Below, piece after piece: positions 25,963-34,235 of a DNA stretch of 37,334 nucleotides. Numbering within the stretch: position 1 is the stretch's first letter; the number at the start of each line of letters is the position of its first letter. Source of the DNA: Pseudomonadota bacterium (GTDB lineage Bacteria; Desulfobacterota; Syntrophorhabdia; Syntrophorhabdales; Syntrophorhabdaceae); assembly GCA_026388315.1 (NCBI GenBank), contig JAPLKA010000081.1, forward strand, positions 1 to 37,334, given 5' to 3'. The notes under the pieces were generated by a model. The model was given only the letters and a program-made list of their open reading frames with translations, searched no databases and was not told the DNA's origin. Position numbers and translations under genes: made by a program.

Positions 25963-27027
25963 ATGGAAACTGTTTTTGTTGCTATGAGTGGCGGTCTGGA
26001 CAGCTCATTCGCTGCGTACCTTTTAAAACAGAAAGGTTACAAAGTCGTGGGAGTTACCTTTCAACTCCTGCCGGAATCCATGAAAAGCGTAAGAAACCCT
26101 AAAGCTTGCTGCTCGAGCGAAACCATCAACAGGGCTAAAAAGATTGCCGATAATTTATCCATACCCCACTATGTGATTAATTTAAGAAGAGAATTCGAAG
26201 AACATGTGATAGAAAATTTTATACATGAATATAAGTCGGGGAGAACACCTAACCCGTGTATCCTCTGTAACCGATACATTAAATTCTCTGCCTTCCTGAA
26301 AATGGCCCTATCCATAGGGGCAGATAAGGTGGCAACAGGCCATTATGCGAACATTAAAGAAACAACCGGGGGATTCATTATACAAAAAGGGTTCGATACC
26401 GCTAAAGACCAGTCTTACTTCCTGTATCCCATTGCAAAAGAGTCCTTGAAATACATCCTCTTCCCTCTCGGCTTACAAACAAAGGCCAGCCTTAAAGAAA
26501 GAATGTATGAAATAAAGTGGGAGTATCAAAAAGTAAAAGAAAGCCAGGATATCTGTTTCATTCCGGGGAGTGATTACAGGGAGTTCATGTCCGGTTTAGT
26601 CGGTCTGCATAAAGGGCCGGTTTATTCCGTTGAAGGCAAGTTGTTAGGACATCACGATGGCATTCATCTTTACACAATCGGCCAAAGGAGAGGATTAAAA
26701 ATTCCTTACAAAGAACCTCTGTATGTGGTTGACATATTGGTTGAGGAAAACACCATTATTGCAGGGCCCAAAGAATCTCTTAAAAGAAAAAGGCTCCTTG
26801 CCAACAATATCAATATTTTACAAAAAACGACAAGCCAAATCACAGGCAAAATCCGATACAGGCAAAAAGAAGAACCCTGTACATACAGTGTTTCAGGGGA
26901 TTCGCTCGAAGTAGAATTCACAAACCCTGTCTATTCTATCACGCCCGGACAATCGGTTGTACTCTACGATGGGGATACAGTCGTAGGTGGAGGAATAATA
27001 AATAACAGTATCAGAGAAACCTGTTGA
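25963..27027 (+). CDS. mnmA: tRNA 2-thiouridylase MnmA
   Basis: Puts the 2-thio group on the wobble uridine of tRNA-Lys, -Glu and -Gln. The 354-residue protein has the PP-loop SGGLDSS (residues 9-15), the first catalytic Cys102 in NPCILCN, and the persulfide Cys198 in ESQDICFIPG, followed by the C-terminal barrel (HLYTIGQRRGLKI). Length is normal. ATG 25963 is fixed by the conserved VFVAMSGG start. It lies just after the GC-rich hairpin cluster; its stop codon is inside the -35 box of the next gene. Confidence 0.95.
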   Translation: METVFVAMSGGLDSSFAAYLLKQKGYKVVGVTFQLLPESMKSVRNPKACCSSETINRAKKIADNLSIPHYVINLRREFEEHVIENFIHEYKSGRTPNPCILCNRYIKFSAFLKMALSIGADKVATGHYANIKETTGGFIIQKGFDTAKDQSYFLYPIAKESLKYILFPLGLQTKASLKERMYEIKWEYQKVKESQDICFIPGSDYREFMSGLVGLHKGPVYSVEGKLLGHHDGIHLYTIGQRRGLKIPYKEPLYVVDILVEENTIIAGPKESLKRKRLLANNINILQKTTSQITGKIRYRQKEEPCTYSVSGDSLEVEFTNPVYSITPGQSVVLYDGDTVVGGGIINNSIRETC

Positions 27028-27050
27028 CAACAGAGAGCTGATGGTATAAT
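27024..27050 (+). promoter_or_regulatory. Promoter for GYD-protein gene
   Basis: TTGACA (27024-27029), a short 15-nt spacer and TATAAT (27045-27050) with a TGG extended -10. The -35 contains the mnmA stop codon. Confidence 0.45.
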
Positions 27051-27075
27051 TAATGAGAAAAAGGAGGGAAAAGCG

Positions 27076-27432
27076 ATGCCGATATACATAATGTTCAGTA
27101 AGTTAACGAACGAAGGTAGAGCAACGATTAAAAATCATGCGGAACGCATTAAAGAAGTTGATAAAGAAATTGAAAATATGGGCGCCAAAGTTCTTGTGCA
27201 GTATGCAACTCTTGGCTTTTATGATTTTATAAATATCCTCGAAGCGCCAAATAATGAAACCATAGCAAGGGTATCTATCGAGCTTGGTTCGAGAGGAACA
27301 GTTCAAATCGTAACCATGCCGGCTATTCCTATCTTCGAATTCATAGAAAAGATGGAAGGACCGTATATACCTCCCACTTACTCAAAGCAGCCCGAAATTC
27401 CTAAGGAATATGAAGATAAAATGTTCGGATAG
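27076..27432 (+). CDS. GYD-domain protein
   Basis: A 118-residue protein of the GYD family (named for a Gly-Tyr-Asp type motif, here LGFYDFINILEAP). It has an alpha/beta ferredoxin-like fold with the opening YIMFSKLTNEGRATIK. Function is not established for the family; proteins of this type are common in anaerobes. AAGGAGG lies 8 nt before ATG 27076, predicting strong translation. Its stop is only 8 nt from the stop of the convergent acyl-CoA dehydrogenase gene, with no obvious terminator between them. Confidence 0.85.
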   Translation: MPIYIMFSKLTNEGRATIKNHAERIKEVDKEIENMGAKVLVQYATLGFYDFINILEAPNNETIARVSIELGSRGTVQIVTMPAIPIFEFIEKMEGPYIPPTYSKQPEIPKEYEDKMFG

Positions 27433-27440
27433 CTCAGGGA

Positions 27441-28619
27441 TTAGCCCATAAATTTTCTGAAAATATCTCTTGCTATGACAATTCTCTGGATCTGGTTTGT
27501 ACCTTCATAAATCTGGGTCGCCTTTGCATCCCTCATCATTCTTTCCACGGGATATTCTTTCGTATAGCCACATCCTCCAAGAATCTGCACTGCATCGGTA
27601 GTGACCTTCATGGCCACATCCGATGAATAAACCTTCGCCATGGCCGATAGTTTATCCACACCGATGGCGCTCATTTTGTCCCTTTCATAGACCTTCATAT
27701 CAAGCAGATGAGCCGCATCGTAGACAAGCGCCCGCGCAGCCTCAACCTGAGTGGCCATATCAGCAACCATGAATTGAATACCTTCGAAATCTGCCAGTTT
27801 CTGTCCAAATTGTACCCTCTTCCAGGCATATTCTACTGCATAATCGAGGGCACCCTGGGCTATTCCTACTGCCTGTGCGCCTACGGCCGGTCTTGAAAGA
27901 TTTAATGTTGACATGGCAATATCCCAGCCGTCTCCTTCTTTGCCAAGCAGATTGTCCTTTGTGAGCCTTACGTTGTCAAATATCAGTTCAGTAATGTCGG
28001 AACCAATCATACCCATTTTCTCTTCACTCTTTCCTATGGTGACACCGGGATAATCTCTCTCAACATAAAACGCGGAGATACCTTGTGTCCTCAATTTCGG
28101 GTTTGAGTTGACAAAAACTGTGTATATCTGGGCATTAGCTCCATTCGTTATCATACATTTTTTACCATTTAAATAATAATAATGGCCGTCTTTTGTTACG
28201 CTCGTTCTCATGTGGGATGCATCAGAGCCGGCGTCAGATTCAGACAAAGCAAAGGCAACAAGGTATGGTTTATCCGGTTCTGTAATCTTGCTGTATATGT
28301 ACTCCTTCTGCTCTTCGTTTGCTGAAACCATAATGGGCATCAAGCCAACGTTGTGGGCAAGCGGTATAAGTGATGATGCACCGGATACCTTTGCAAGTTC
28401 CTCAATAACGAGGCAGAGAGAAGTAATATCTCCGTCAAGCCCTCCAAAACGTTCCGGGAGCATGAGATACAAAAAGCCCTGTTTTTTATATATATCCACA
28501 AGATCCCATGGAAATGCGCCTGTTGCATCTATTTCTTTTGCCCTTGGGGCAACCTTTTCATTTGCTATCTTTTCAGCAATCATTCGAATCATGCCATGCT
28601 TTTCAGAAAGATTCAGCAT
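27441..28619 (-). CDS. Acyl-CoA dehydrogenase
   Basis: A 392-residue flavoenzyme that introduces the alpha,beta double bond in acyl-CoAs, with electrons normally passed to ETF. Visible are the family segments LSESDAGSDASHMRT and NGKKCMITNGANA (FAD site), RVQFGQKLADFEGIQF, ILGGCGYTKEYPVERMMRDAK and IYEGTNQIQR with the catalytic Glu372. The chain-length or aromatic/alicyclic substrate cannot be told from sequence alone. ATG 28619 has AAGGAGG 8 nt upstream. No etfAB or other beta-oxidation gene adjoins it. Confidence 0.92.
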   Translation of the reverse strand: MLNLSEKHGMIRMIAEKIANEKVAPRAKEIDATGAFPWDLVDIYKKQGFLYLMLPERFGGLDGDITSLCLVIEELAKVSGASSLIPLAHNVGLMPIMVSANEEQKEYIYSKITEPDKPYLVAFALSESDAGSDASHMRTSVTKDGHYYYLNGKKCMITNGANAQIYTVFVNSNPKLRTQGISAFYVERDYPGVTIGKSEEKMGMIGSDITELIFDNVRLTKDNLLGKEGDGWDIAMSTLNLSRPAVGAQAVGIAQGALDYAVEYAWKRVQFGQKLADFEGIQFMVADMATQVEAARALVYDAAHLLDMKVYERDKMSAIGVDKLSAMAKVYSSDVAMKVTTDAVQILGGCGYTKEYPVERMMRDAKATQIYEGTNQIQRIVIARDIFRKFMG

Positions 28620-28638
28620 CCAGACAACCTCCTTTTAG

Positions 28639-28668
28639 TTGACAAAATCGCATTACTTCTAACATAAT
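28639..28668 (+). promoter_or_regulatory. Promoter for DUF362 gene
   Basis: TTGACA (28639-28644), 18-nt spacer and CATAAT (28663-28668), leaving a ~28-nt leader with AAGGAG before ATG 28703. Confidence 0.5.
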
Positions 28669-28689
28669 TTTCCTATAAATTAAATACAA
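28661..28689 (-). promoter_or_regulatory. Promoter for acyl-CoA dehydrogenase gene
   Basis: Minus strand: TTGTAT (28684-28689), 17-nt spacer and TATGTT (28661-28666). Its -10 overlaps that of the divergent DUF362 promoter, so the two may compete. Confidence 0.35.
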
Positions 28690-28702
28690 ATAAGGAGACA
28701 CC

Positions 28703-29806
28703 ATGTCTAAGGTATTTTTTACAGATTTAAGGACAAATCCGAAAAGAAACCTGTTGAATAAGATTGAGGATTTACTAAACAGAACAAAGGTAAACGAGAA
28801 AGTAAAGAAAAATGATATTGTTGCTATAAAAATACATTTTGGTGAACAGGGCAATACCTCATACCTGAGACCGGTCTTCCTGAGGACTATCGTCGAGAAG
28901 GTAAAAAGTGCAGGCGGGAAACCTTTTCTTACGGATACAAACACCCTCTACACAGGGTCAAGAAGCGATGCTATCAACCACATCACAACTGCAATACACA
29001 ATGGTTTTGACTATGCCTGCGTTGATTGTCCGATCATCATAGCCGATGGGCTTCGCGGGGCAAGCGGTGAAAAGGTTTCAATAAATGGAGAAATCCTTAA
29101 AGAAGTTAGTATCGCCAGGGAAATTGTCGAGGCAGACGCTATGGTTGTGGTCACCCATTTCAAGGCCCATGAGCTGTCAGGTTTCGGAGGCTCAATAAAA
29201 AACATGGGGATGGGCTGTGCCACACGCGAGGGGAAACTTGTCCAGCACAGCAACGTTGCACCAAAAATCAACGTTAATACCTGTAAAGGTTGCAAGACCT
29301 GCCTTGAATATTGCCCTGCAGAGGCAATTTCAATGTCATCAAAAAAGTCTTTCATCAATCCAGAAAAATGCATCGGCTGCGGTGAATGTATCATTATCTG
29401 CCCTTTCCATGCCATTGAGATCCAATGGAATGAATCACCGGATATTTTCCAGAAAAAGATGGTGGAATATGCCTGCGGCGCCTTAAAGGGAAAAGAGAAA
29501 AAGGCTATCTATATTAATTTTGTCATGCAGGTAAGCCCTGCCTGTGACTGTTATCCCAATAGTGATGCCCCCATCGTAAGAGACATTGGTATACTTGCAT
29601 CAACAGACCCCGTGGCTATAGATACAGCGTCATGCGATCTCGTGAACAATGAAAAATCTATTCCTAATACAGCAATAAAAAAACCCCTCAAGAAAGGGGA
29701 TGACAAATGGAGGGCAATCTACCCCACAATAGACTGGAATATACAGCTTGACCATGCGGAAAAGTTAGGACTGGGGGAACGAAAATATATACTGGTGAAG
29801 ATTTAA
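28703..29806 (+). CDS. DUF362 protein with two 4Fe-4S clusters
   Basis: A 367-residue soluble protein with a DUF362 domain (IVAIKIHFGEQGNTSYLRP, VVVTHFKAHELSGFGGSIKNMGMG) into which a bacterial ferredoxin module is inserted: CKGCKTCLEYCP from Cys194 and CIGCGECIIICP from Cys223, each with the C-x2-C-x2-C-x3-CP pattern. The role is unassigned, probably electron transfer in anaerobic metabolism. AAGGAG lies 5 nt before ATG 28703. It is divergent from an acyl-CoA dehydrogenase gene with overlapping promoters, but a functional link is not shown. Confidence 0.88.
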   Translation: MSKVFFTDLRTNPKRNLLNKIEDLLNRTKVNEKVKKNDIVAIKIHFGEQGNTSYLRPVFLRTIVEKVKSAGGKPFLTDTNTLYTGSRSDAINHITTAIHNGFDYACVDCPIIIADGLRGASGEKVSINGEILKEVSIAREIVEADAMVVVTHFKAHELSGFGGSIKNMGMGCATREGKLVQHSNVAPKINVNTCKGCKTCLEYCPAEAISMSSKKSFINPEKCIGCGECIIICPFHAIEIQWNESPDIFQKKMVEYACGALKGKEKKAIYINFVMQVSPACDCYPNSDAPIVRDIGILASTDPVAIDTASCDLVNNEKSIPNTAIKKPLKKGDDKWRAIYPTIDWNIQLDHAEKLGLGERKYILVKI

Positions 29807-29868
29807 GCTTAGTAATTGATTGTAATGTCAGGTAATTTTATTTTTTATTTACCGAATAAAATATTAAC
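29807..29868. other. Short AT-rich gap between convergent genes
   Basis: Contains ATTTTATT and AATAAAAT arms that could form a weak AT-only hairpin between the convergent genes. I would not call it a firm terminator. Confidence 0.3.
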
Positions 29869-30663
29869 TCACGTCATTTTTTTTGTAAGCAGGATATGAG
29901 TAAGGAAGGCACTGCTAAAGGAGATTATTATTGAAATTCCCGTACCACCCCACAGCCCAAGAGGAACAAAGGTATATCTTGCCGCAATCCCATAAATCAC
30001 AACGCTTATCGCACCAAAGATTGAAGCCTTCATTACCGCTGAAGAAAACCCGGCTCCATGGGAAAAATAGGTGATAAGCAGTGTTCCCAGAAACATTGCA
30101 GGAAACATAGTGAATACACCGCCCAGAAGAGGTCCGCCAATTCTTGTCATAACAACAGCGATTGTAACAATGAACCCGCTGATAAGACCCCGTATAACCA
30201 TAAGGGTAAAGGTAAGCTTTACCTTCCTGCTCGATTCAGATTTAACCTGTAATTTTTTTTCCACAAAATAAAAGGAAACCAGTAACAGGTCAATATAACC
30301 AACAACAGAAAAGACAAAGTTATTAAATTTGAAAATCACAAGCAAGAAAGAAAGAATAAACCATACAGCCAGCGCACCGGATAAAGCCAGCCAGAAATTG
30401 ATTCTAACAAGCAGGATATATGCCACGATAAAAAGACAATTTATCCCCCCGACTATGGGCACAACGGTTGTAGCTTCGGCAGCTACTTTTGTAGACTGTG
30501 TCCATGCAATAAAAAATAGTCCAAGCAGGATGGTTGATGGAAGCCCCGCCACAAGTCCACCCACTTTGCTGCCATATCGTTCAGCAACAATAGTCCCTGA
30601 TGTGACCCAGACACTCCCCACGACAAAAGACAATATAAGTTTTAATAAAAAGATGTTATCCAT
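29869..30663 (-). CDS. Polytopic membrane protein with internal duplication
   Basis: I cannot name a family with confidence. The 264-residue protein has about eight hydrophobic segments and almost no soluble part, except a short Lys/Ser-rich loop (KKLQVKSESSRKVK) near the middle. The two halves repeat a motif: GSKVGGLVAGLPSTILLGLF in the first and GGPLLGGVFTMFPAMFLGTL in the second. This suggests an inverted- or tandem-repeat transporter fold. ATG 30663 has no clear Shine-Dalgarno. The flanks give no clue. Confidence 0.7.
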   Translation of the reverse strand: MDNIFLLKLILSFVVGSVWVTSGTIVAERYGSKVGGLVAGLPSTILLGLFFIAWTQSTKVAAEATTVVPIVGGINCLFIVAYILLVRINFWLALSGALAVWFILSFLLVIFKFNNFVFSVVGYIDLLLVSFYFVEKKLQVKSESSRKVKLTFTLMVIRGLISGFIVTIAVVMTRIGGPLLGGVFTMFPAMFLGTLLITYFSHGAGFSSAVMKASIFGAISVVIYGIAARYTFVPLGLWGGTGISIIISFSSAFLTHILLTKKMT

Positions 30664-30931
30664 AATTTAAAACAAATTCAAAATTCCAAGCACCAAATCC
30701 CAAATAAGCACAAAAAAATATAATTAATAAGGATATTCAATAACCAATAATCAAATTACAATATACAAACAAATTACAAATTACAATAACCAAAAATGAT
30801 AAACTCGTAAAAAGTTGGTAAGGAAATTCTAAGCACTAATCTTTTGAATTTGTTTGGAATTTGGATATTGGAGTTTGGAATTTGCAAGCATAAATTTCAA
30901 ATATGTTTGGTTAGGATTTAGATACTCGGAT
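30664..30931. repeat. AT-rich word array with opposed halves
   Basis: The first half (about 30670-30780) is built of words like AAATTCCAAG, CCAAATCCCAAAT and CAAATTACAA. The second (about 30843-30945) is built of their complements, such as GAATTTGTTTGGAATTTGG. It could fold into a long imperfect hairpin. It has no gene. Confidence 0.55.
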
Positions 30932-32056
30932 TTAGGATTTTCTCCCACGATATTGATAATAATAGCATTTAATATCGCCATTATAAAGTTTACGATTGTT
31001 ATCGGCCTTTTTACTGAAGAATCTCTCAAACCCGGTGTGTGCTGTGAGAATAAAAAATGACCACGAATCAAGCCGTAAGAAGGCTTCACCCATAACCCTG
31101 TAAATGCTTTCTACCTCTTTCTCGTCCCCTACCCTTTCACCGTAAGGCGGATTGCAGATTACATACCCATGCTTTTTGCCGGATCGAAACTCCGATACGG
31201 GAAGCTTCTGAAAGGCAATGCAATCTTCCACACCTGCATTTTGTGCATTCGCTCTTGCCTTTTTCAAGACATAACCGTCAACGTCAGATGCAAGGATTCT
31301 AAAATCAGATTCCTTCACCAGGGCAGATGCATCATTCCTTACTTCATCCCAGGCCTGTTTCGGGATCTGATGCCACTCCTCGGAAACAAAGGTCCTTTTC
31401 AAACCAGGGGCAATGTTTTTTCCTATCATGGCAGCCTCTATGGGGATCGTGCCGGAACCGCAAAAAGGGTCTGCAAGCACAACAGAAGGATTCCACCTGC
31501 TCAACATGACCAGTCCTGCCGCAAGCGTCTCCCTGAGTGGCGCTTCTCCAGTGCCTTCCCGGTAACCCCTCTTATGGAGACCAGCCCCTGTTGTGTCTAT
31601 TGTAAGTGTTGCAATATCCTTTAATAAGGCTACCTCTATTTTGTAAACCGGTCCTGACTCTTCAAAATGTGAAGTCCGGTACTTCCTTTTCATGGCCTCT
31701 ACAACCGCTTTTTTGACTATTGCCTGACAATCTTTGACGCTGAACAGCTTTGATTTTATTGATTTGCCAGTAATGTGCATCTTCCCTTTGAGAGGGACAA
31801 TCTCCTCCCATCTGACCTTTAATGTCCCCTGGAAAAGCTCTTCAAAATCAGTTGCCTTGAATCGGGCAACTTCAATAAGCACCCTGTCTGCAACCCTGAG
31901 CCACACATTACATCGGGCAATATCCTTTTCATCGCCTTCAAAAGAGACCTTCCCATTCTCAGTAGCAAGAACGGAATAGCCAAGTAACTTTAGTTCGTAT
32001 GCTACCACAGATTCAAGACCAAAAGTAGATGTGGCAATGATTGTATATTTCGACAT
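30932..32056 (-). CDS. RlmL/YpsC-type 23S rRNA (guanine-N2) methyltransferase
   Basis: A 374-residue class I RNA methyltransferase. The N-terminal ferredoxin-like and THUMP domains cover about residues 1-155. The Rossmann domain carries the SAM motif LADPFCGSGTIPIEAA and the catalytic motif VICNPPYGERVGD. This matches the single-domain YpsC/RlmL family that methylates 23S rRNA (G2445 in E. coli RlmKL). The C-terminus (KLYNGDIKCYYYQYRG) is a normal family end. AGGAG lies about 12 nt before ATG 32056. It follows the mla operon by only 14 nt on the same strand and may be read through from it. Confidence 0.88.
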   Translation of the reverse strand: MSKYTIIATSTFGLESVVAYELKLLGYSVLATENGKVSFEGDEKDIARCNVWLRVADRVLIEVARFKATDFEELFQGTLKVRWEEIVPLKGKMHITGKSIKSKLFSVKDCQAIVKKAVVEAMKRKYRTSHFEESGPVYKIEVALLKDIATLTIDTTGAGLHKRGYREGTGEAPLRETLAAGLVMLSRWNPSVVLADPFCGSGTIPIEAAMIGKNIAPGLKRTFVSEEWHQIPKQAWDEVRNDASALVKESDFRILASDVDGYVLKKARANAQNAGVEDCIAFQKLPVSEFRSGKKHGYVICNPPYGERVGDEKEVESIYRVMGEAFLRLDSWSFFILTAHTGFERFFSKKADNNRKLYNGDIKCYYYQYRGRKS

Positions 32057-32070
32057 TTACAAAAAAACTC

Positions 32071-33006
32071 CTAACGTTCAATCAATTTCGTGCGGTACTG
32101 GATATAGATGTCGCGCATGGCCACATAAGGGTCGATGGCTGCCTCTTTGATCATCTCATATTCACCCAGATGGAATGAGGTGTCGTTGACCTTTTCGTGG
32201 ACGTATAGCCCTACGCTTTCCGGGCTGAACCATTCCGAACTGACGTAAGTTGTGGGCCTTAGCGTCCAGTCCACAAGCCATCCAAATCCGTCACGTGGAC
32301 TGGAAGGACCGAGGAAAGGCAATACAAGATAGAAACCGAAACCGACACCATATTTGCCAAGCGTCTGGCCGAAATCCGCATAGCGGCCGTTGATCCCGAA
32401 ACACTCTTTTGCGCAATCCCTTAAACCCCCTACTCCAAGAGTGGAGTTGATGAAAAACTTTGCAAGCTCAATCGCTGCAAACCGCGGCTTCCCTTGCAGC
32501 AAATTGTTCACGATGCGAATAGGCGCCTTGATGTTTTCGTAGAAGCTGCTGAAGAGACCCCTGACTTCTTCCGGCACAACATACTTATAGCCATGGGCAA
32601 GGGGTTTCCATACCCAGAAATAGACTTTATCGTTAAAGTGATATATAGCCATGTTAAAGGGCTCTATAGGATCGGCAATACGCAGCTCTTCGCCGGCGGC
32701 GGCTTCTTCTTCAGTCACATTGCCGTATTCATCGGAGGACTTTTCTGCGGCGGTAACCGGAACAGACCCGGCTTCTTCAGTCACATTGCCGTATTCATCG
32801 GAAGACTTCTCTGCGGCGGTAACCGGAACAGACCCGGCTTCCTCCGACTGTTCCCCTGCCGCCGGAACATTTATAACAGCGCTAATATTCGGATCGGGGC
32901 TATCAGAGGCTGCGTGCAGGGGTGGACAGCCGAGAAACAGAAAGAGCAGGAGAATCAGGCTTATTGTCGGTCTGAGAAAGTTTATCCTTTTCAAACACAG
33001 TGTCAT
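32071..33006 (-). CDS. mlaA: Outer-membrane lipid asymmetry lipoprotein MlaA (VacJ)
   Basis: Removes misplaced phospholipids from the outer leaflet of the outer membrane and hands them to MlaC. About 311 residues from ATG 33006: a hydrophobic signal ending in FLFLGC (lipidation Cys plausible though the lipobox is imperfect), an acidic low-complexity linker, then the MlaA core with DPIEPFNMAIYHFND, FINSTLGVGGLRD and YVVLPFLGP-like LVLPFLGPSSPRD. The linker contains a tandem 22-residue repeat (AGSVPVTAAEKSSDEYGNV and flanks, 66-bp unit). A GTG at 33021 overlapping the mlaC stop is an alternative start; GAGG upstream of the ATG favours 33006. Confidence 0.92.
   Translation of the reverse strand: MTLCLKRINFLRPTISLILLLFLFLGCPPLHAASDSPDPNISAVINVPAAGEQSEEAGSVPVTAAEKSSDEYGNVTEEAGSVPVTAAEKSSDEYGNVTEEEAAAGEELRIADPIEPFNMAIYHFNDKVYFWVWKPLAHGYKYVVPEEVRGLFSSFYENIKAPIRIVNNLLQGKPRFAAIELAKFFINSTLGVGGLRDCAKECFGINGRYADFGQTLGKYGVGFGFYLVLPFLGPSSPRDGFGWLVDWTLRPTTYVSSEWFSPESVGLYVHEKVNDTSFHLGEYEMIKEAAIDPYVAMRDIYIQYRTKLIER
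32705..32836. repeat. 66-bp tandem duplication inside mlaA
   Basis: Two nearly identical 66-bp units (about 32705-32770 and 32771-32836) differ at a couple of positions (GGAGGACTTTTC against GGAAGACTTCTC) and keep the frame. They lengthen the acidic linker between lipid anchor and MlaA domain. Confidence 0.85.
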
Positions 33007-33017
33007 ATCCTGCCGCC

Positions 33018-33611
33018 TCACTTCTTCCCGACCTTCTTGCGCAGGGTCTCGAGGAGCGTCTCCGGCGGGTTGTTTCCGAGTATCTCCCGGAACTGGGTGC
33101 GGTAGTTGTTAATCAAACTCACCCCTTCGATGACCACATCATATACCTTCCAGTTATTTTCCTTTTTCATAACTCTATAAAAAATGGGTGTTTCGCCGCC
33201 CTTTGACACGATTGTACTCTGGACCTCCACCGTAGTTTCAGAAAGAGGTACCTCCCTGGTAAAGTTTACCCGCTCATTGGTGTAAGCTGTGATTTTATCG
33301 ACGTAAGCGTTTTTGAGTATCGTCCTGTAAAGCTCAACGAATTCTTTTCGCTGCTCCGGGGTAAATTTGTTCCAGTTCAGGCCCAGGGTCCTCTTGGAGA
33401 GTTCCACATAATCGAAAAGCTTGTCAGCAGCGGCCTCAACTCTTTGCTCTTTTACCTTTTTGCCCGCTTCTCCTTTGAGCTTGGGGTCGCCGAGTATGTC
33501 GAGTACGCCGTTCACATTTGTTTTTACGGTCTCGAGCGGAACGCCTGCAAAGGTATGAATGGGGAGCATTAACATCACCACAAGCATGAGTCTACCAAAC
33601 CATCTTTTCAC
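33018..33611 (-). CDS. mlaC: Periplasmic phospholipid-binding protein MlaC
   Basis: Soluble carrier that shuttles phospholipid between MlaA and the MlaFED complex. About 197 residues from GTG 33611, which has AAGGAGG 5 nt upstream and opens a clear signal peptide (KRWFGRLMLVVMLMLPIHTF AG split). The mature part shows the family pattern TLGLNWNKFTPEQRKEFVEL, YRTILKNAYVDKI and KENNWKVYDVVIEGVSLINN. The longer frame back to 33746 runs over repeat words and is unlikely. Overlaps mlaA slightly if the latter uses GTG. Confidence 0.92.
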   Translation of the reverse strand: MKRWFGRLMLVVMLMLPIHTFAGVPLETVKTNVNGVLDILGDPKLKGEAGKKVKEQRVEAAADKLFDYVELSKRTLGLNWNKFTPEQRKEFVELYRTILKNAYVDKITAYTNERVNFTREVPLSETTVEVQSTIVSKGGETPIFYRVMKKENNWKVYDVVIEGVSLINNYRTQFREILGNNPPETLLETLRKKVGKK

Positions 33612-33749
33612 AATATCCTCCTTGGTCTTTATAAAGAAAGTGATGAAGAATGGCAATGTAAGGTAAAAGTGGAAACGTAAAACGCGCAACTGAAAAGTAT
33701 TCAAAATTCTTAATTCATAATTCTTCATTGTATTTGCATTTGACATTGC
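33612..33749. other. 138-bp gap in the mla operon with AATTCT words
   Basis: Between mlaD and mlaC. It holds AATTCTTAATTCATAATTC words near 33700-33725, also seen at 24167-24200. The frame is open through this DNA, so a longer MlaC could be mis-called. No promoter stands out. Confidence 0.45.
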
Positions 33750-34235
33750 CTACTTAGTCAGTTTTTCCGGGGCCTTGTCCGGCTCTTTTTTGGTGTCCCC
33801 GAATGCATACTTGCCTATCAGATCTTCGATGTCCGCCGGTACAGAAGTTTGCGTGATCATGCCGCCCGGCTTCAGAAGTTCGCCGGCTCCACCCGGGTCT
33901 ATTTTTACATATTTATCCCCGATGAGCCCGGAGCTCTTTATGGTGGCTGACGCATCATCGTAGACCTTCATTTCTTTTTTAATAGCCATTCCAACGACCG
34001 CCATCTGTCTCTCGGCGTCTATGCTCAGGCTCGTCACACTGCCCACTTCGATCCCGTAAATTTCAACTGTGCTGCCGGCTCTCAGTGCAGATACCGAGGC
34101 GAACCGGGCATAAAGCGGGTACGTGTCTTGTCCGAAGAGAGAAACCTTGCCGAACTTCACGGTCATATAGCCAACACATACGAGACCAATCACCACAAAA
34201 ACACCCACAGCCGTCTCTATGGAATACTTTTTCAT
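33750..34235 (-). CDS. mlaD: MlaD, MCE-domain phospholipid transport subunit
   Basis: Substrate-binding subunit of the Mla ABC complex; hexameric MCE rings hold the lipid channel. The 161-residue protein has one N-terminal membrane segment (TAVGVFVVIGLVCVGYMTV), the MCE domain (about residues 38-118: SVSALRAGSTVEIYGIEVGS, SSGLIGDKYVKIDPGG) and a short charged tail with VPADIEDLIGKY. Length is normal. Its ATG overlaps the mlaF stop as TAATG, suggesting coupling. Confidence 0.94.
   Translation of the reverse strand: MKKYSIETAVGVFVVIGLVCVGYMTVKFGKVSLFGQDTYPLYARFASVSALRAGSTVEIYGIEVGSVTSLSIDAERQMAVVGMAIKKEMKVYDDASATIKSSGLIGDKYVKIDPGGAGELLKPGGMITQTSVPADIEDLIGKYAFGDTKKEPDKAPEKLTK

Noticed and set aside
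25776-26102. 108-codon plus-strand frame over the GC-rich hairpins
   Set aside because: It lies on palindromic DNA and overlaps mnmA in another frame; low-complexity translation.
33612-33746. Extended N-terminus of MlaC
   Set aside because: The extra residues are translated repeat words. A GTG with AAGGAGG at 33611 directly precedes a proper signal peptide.
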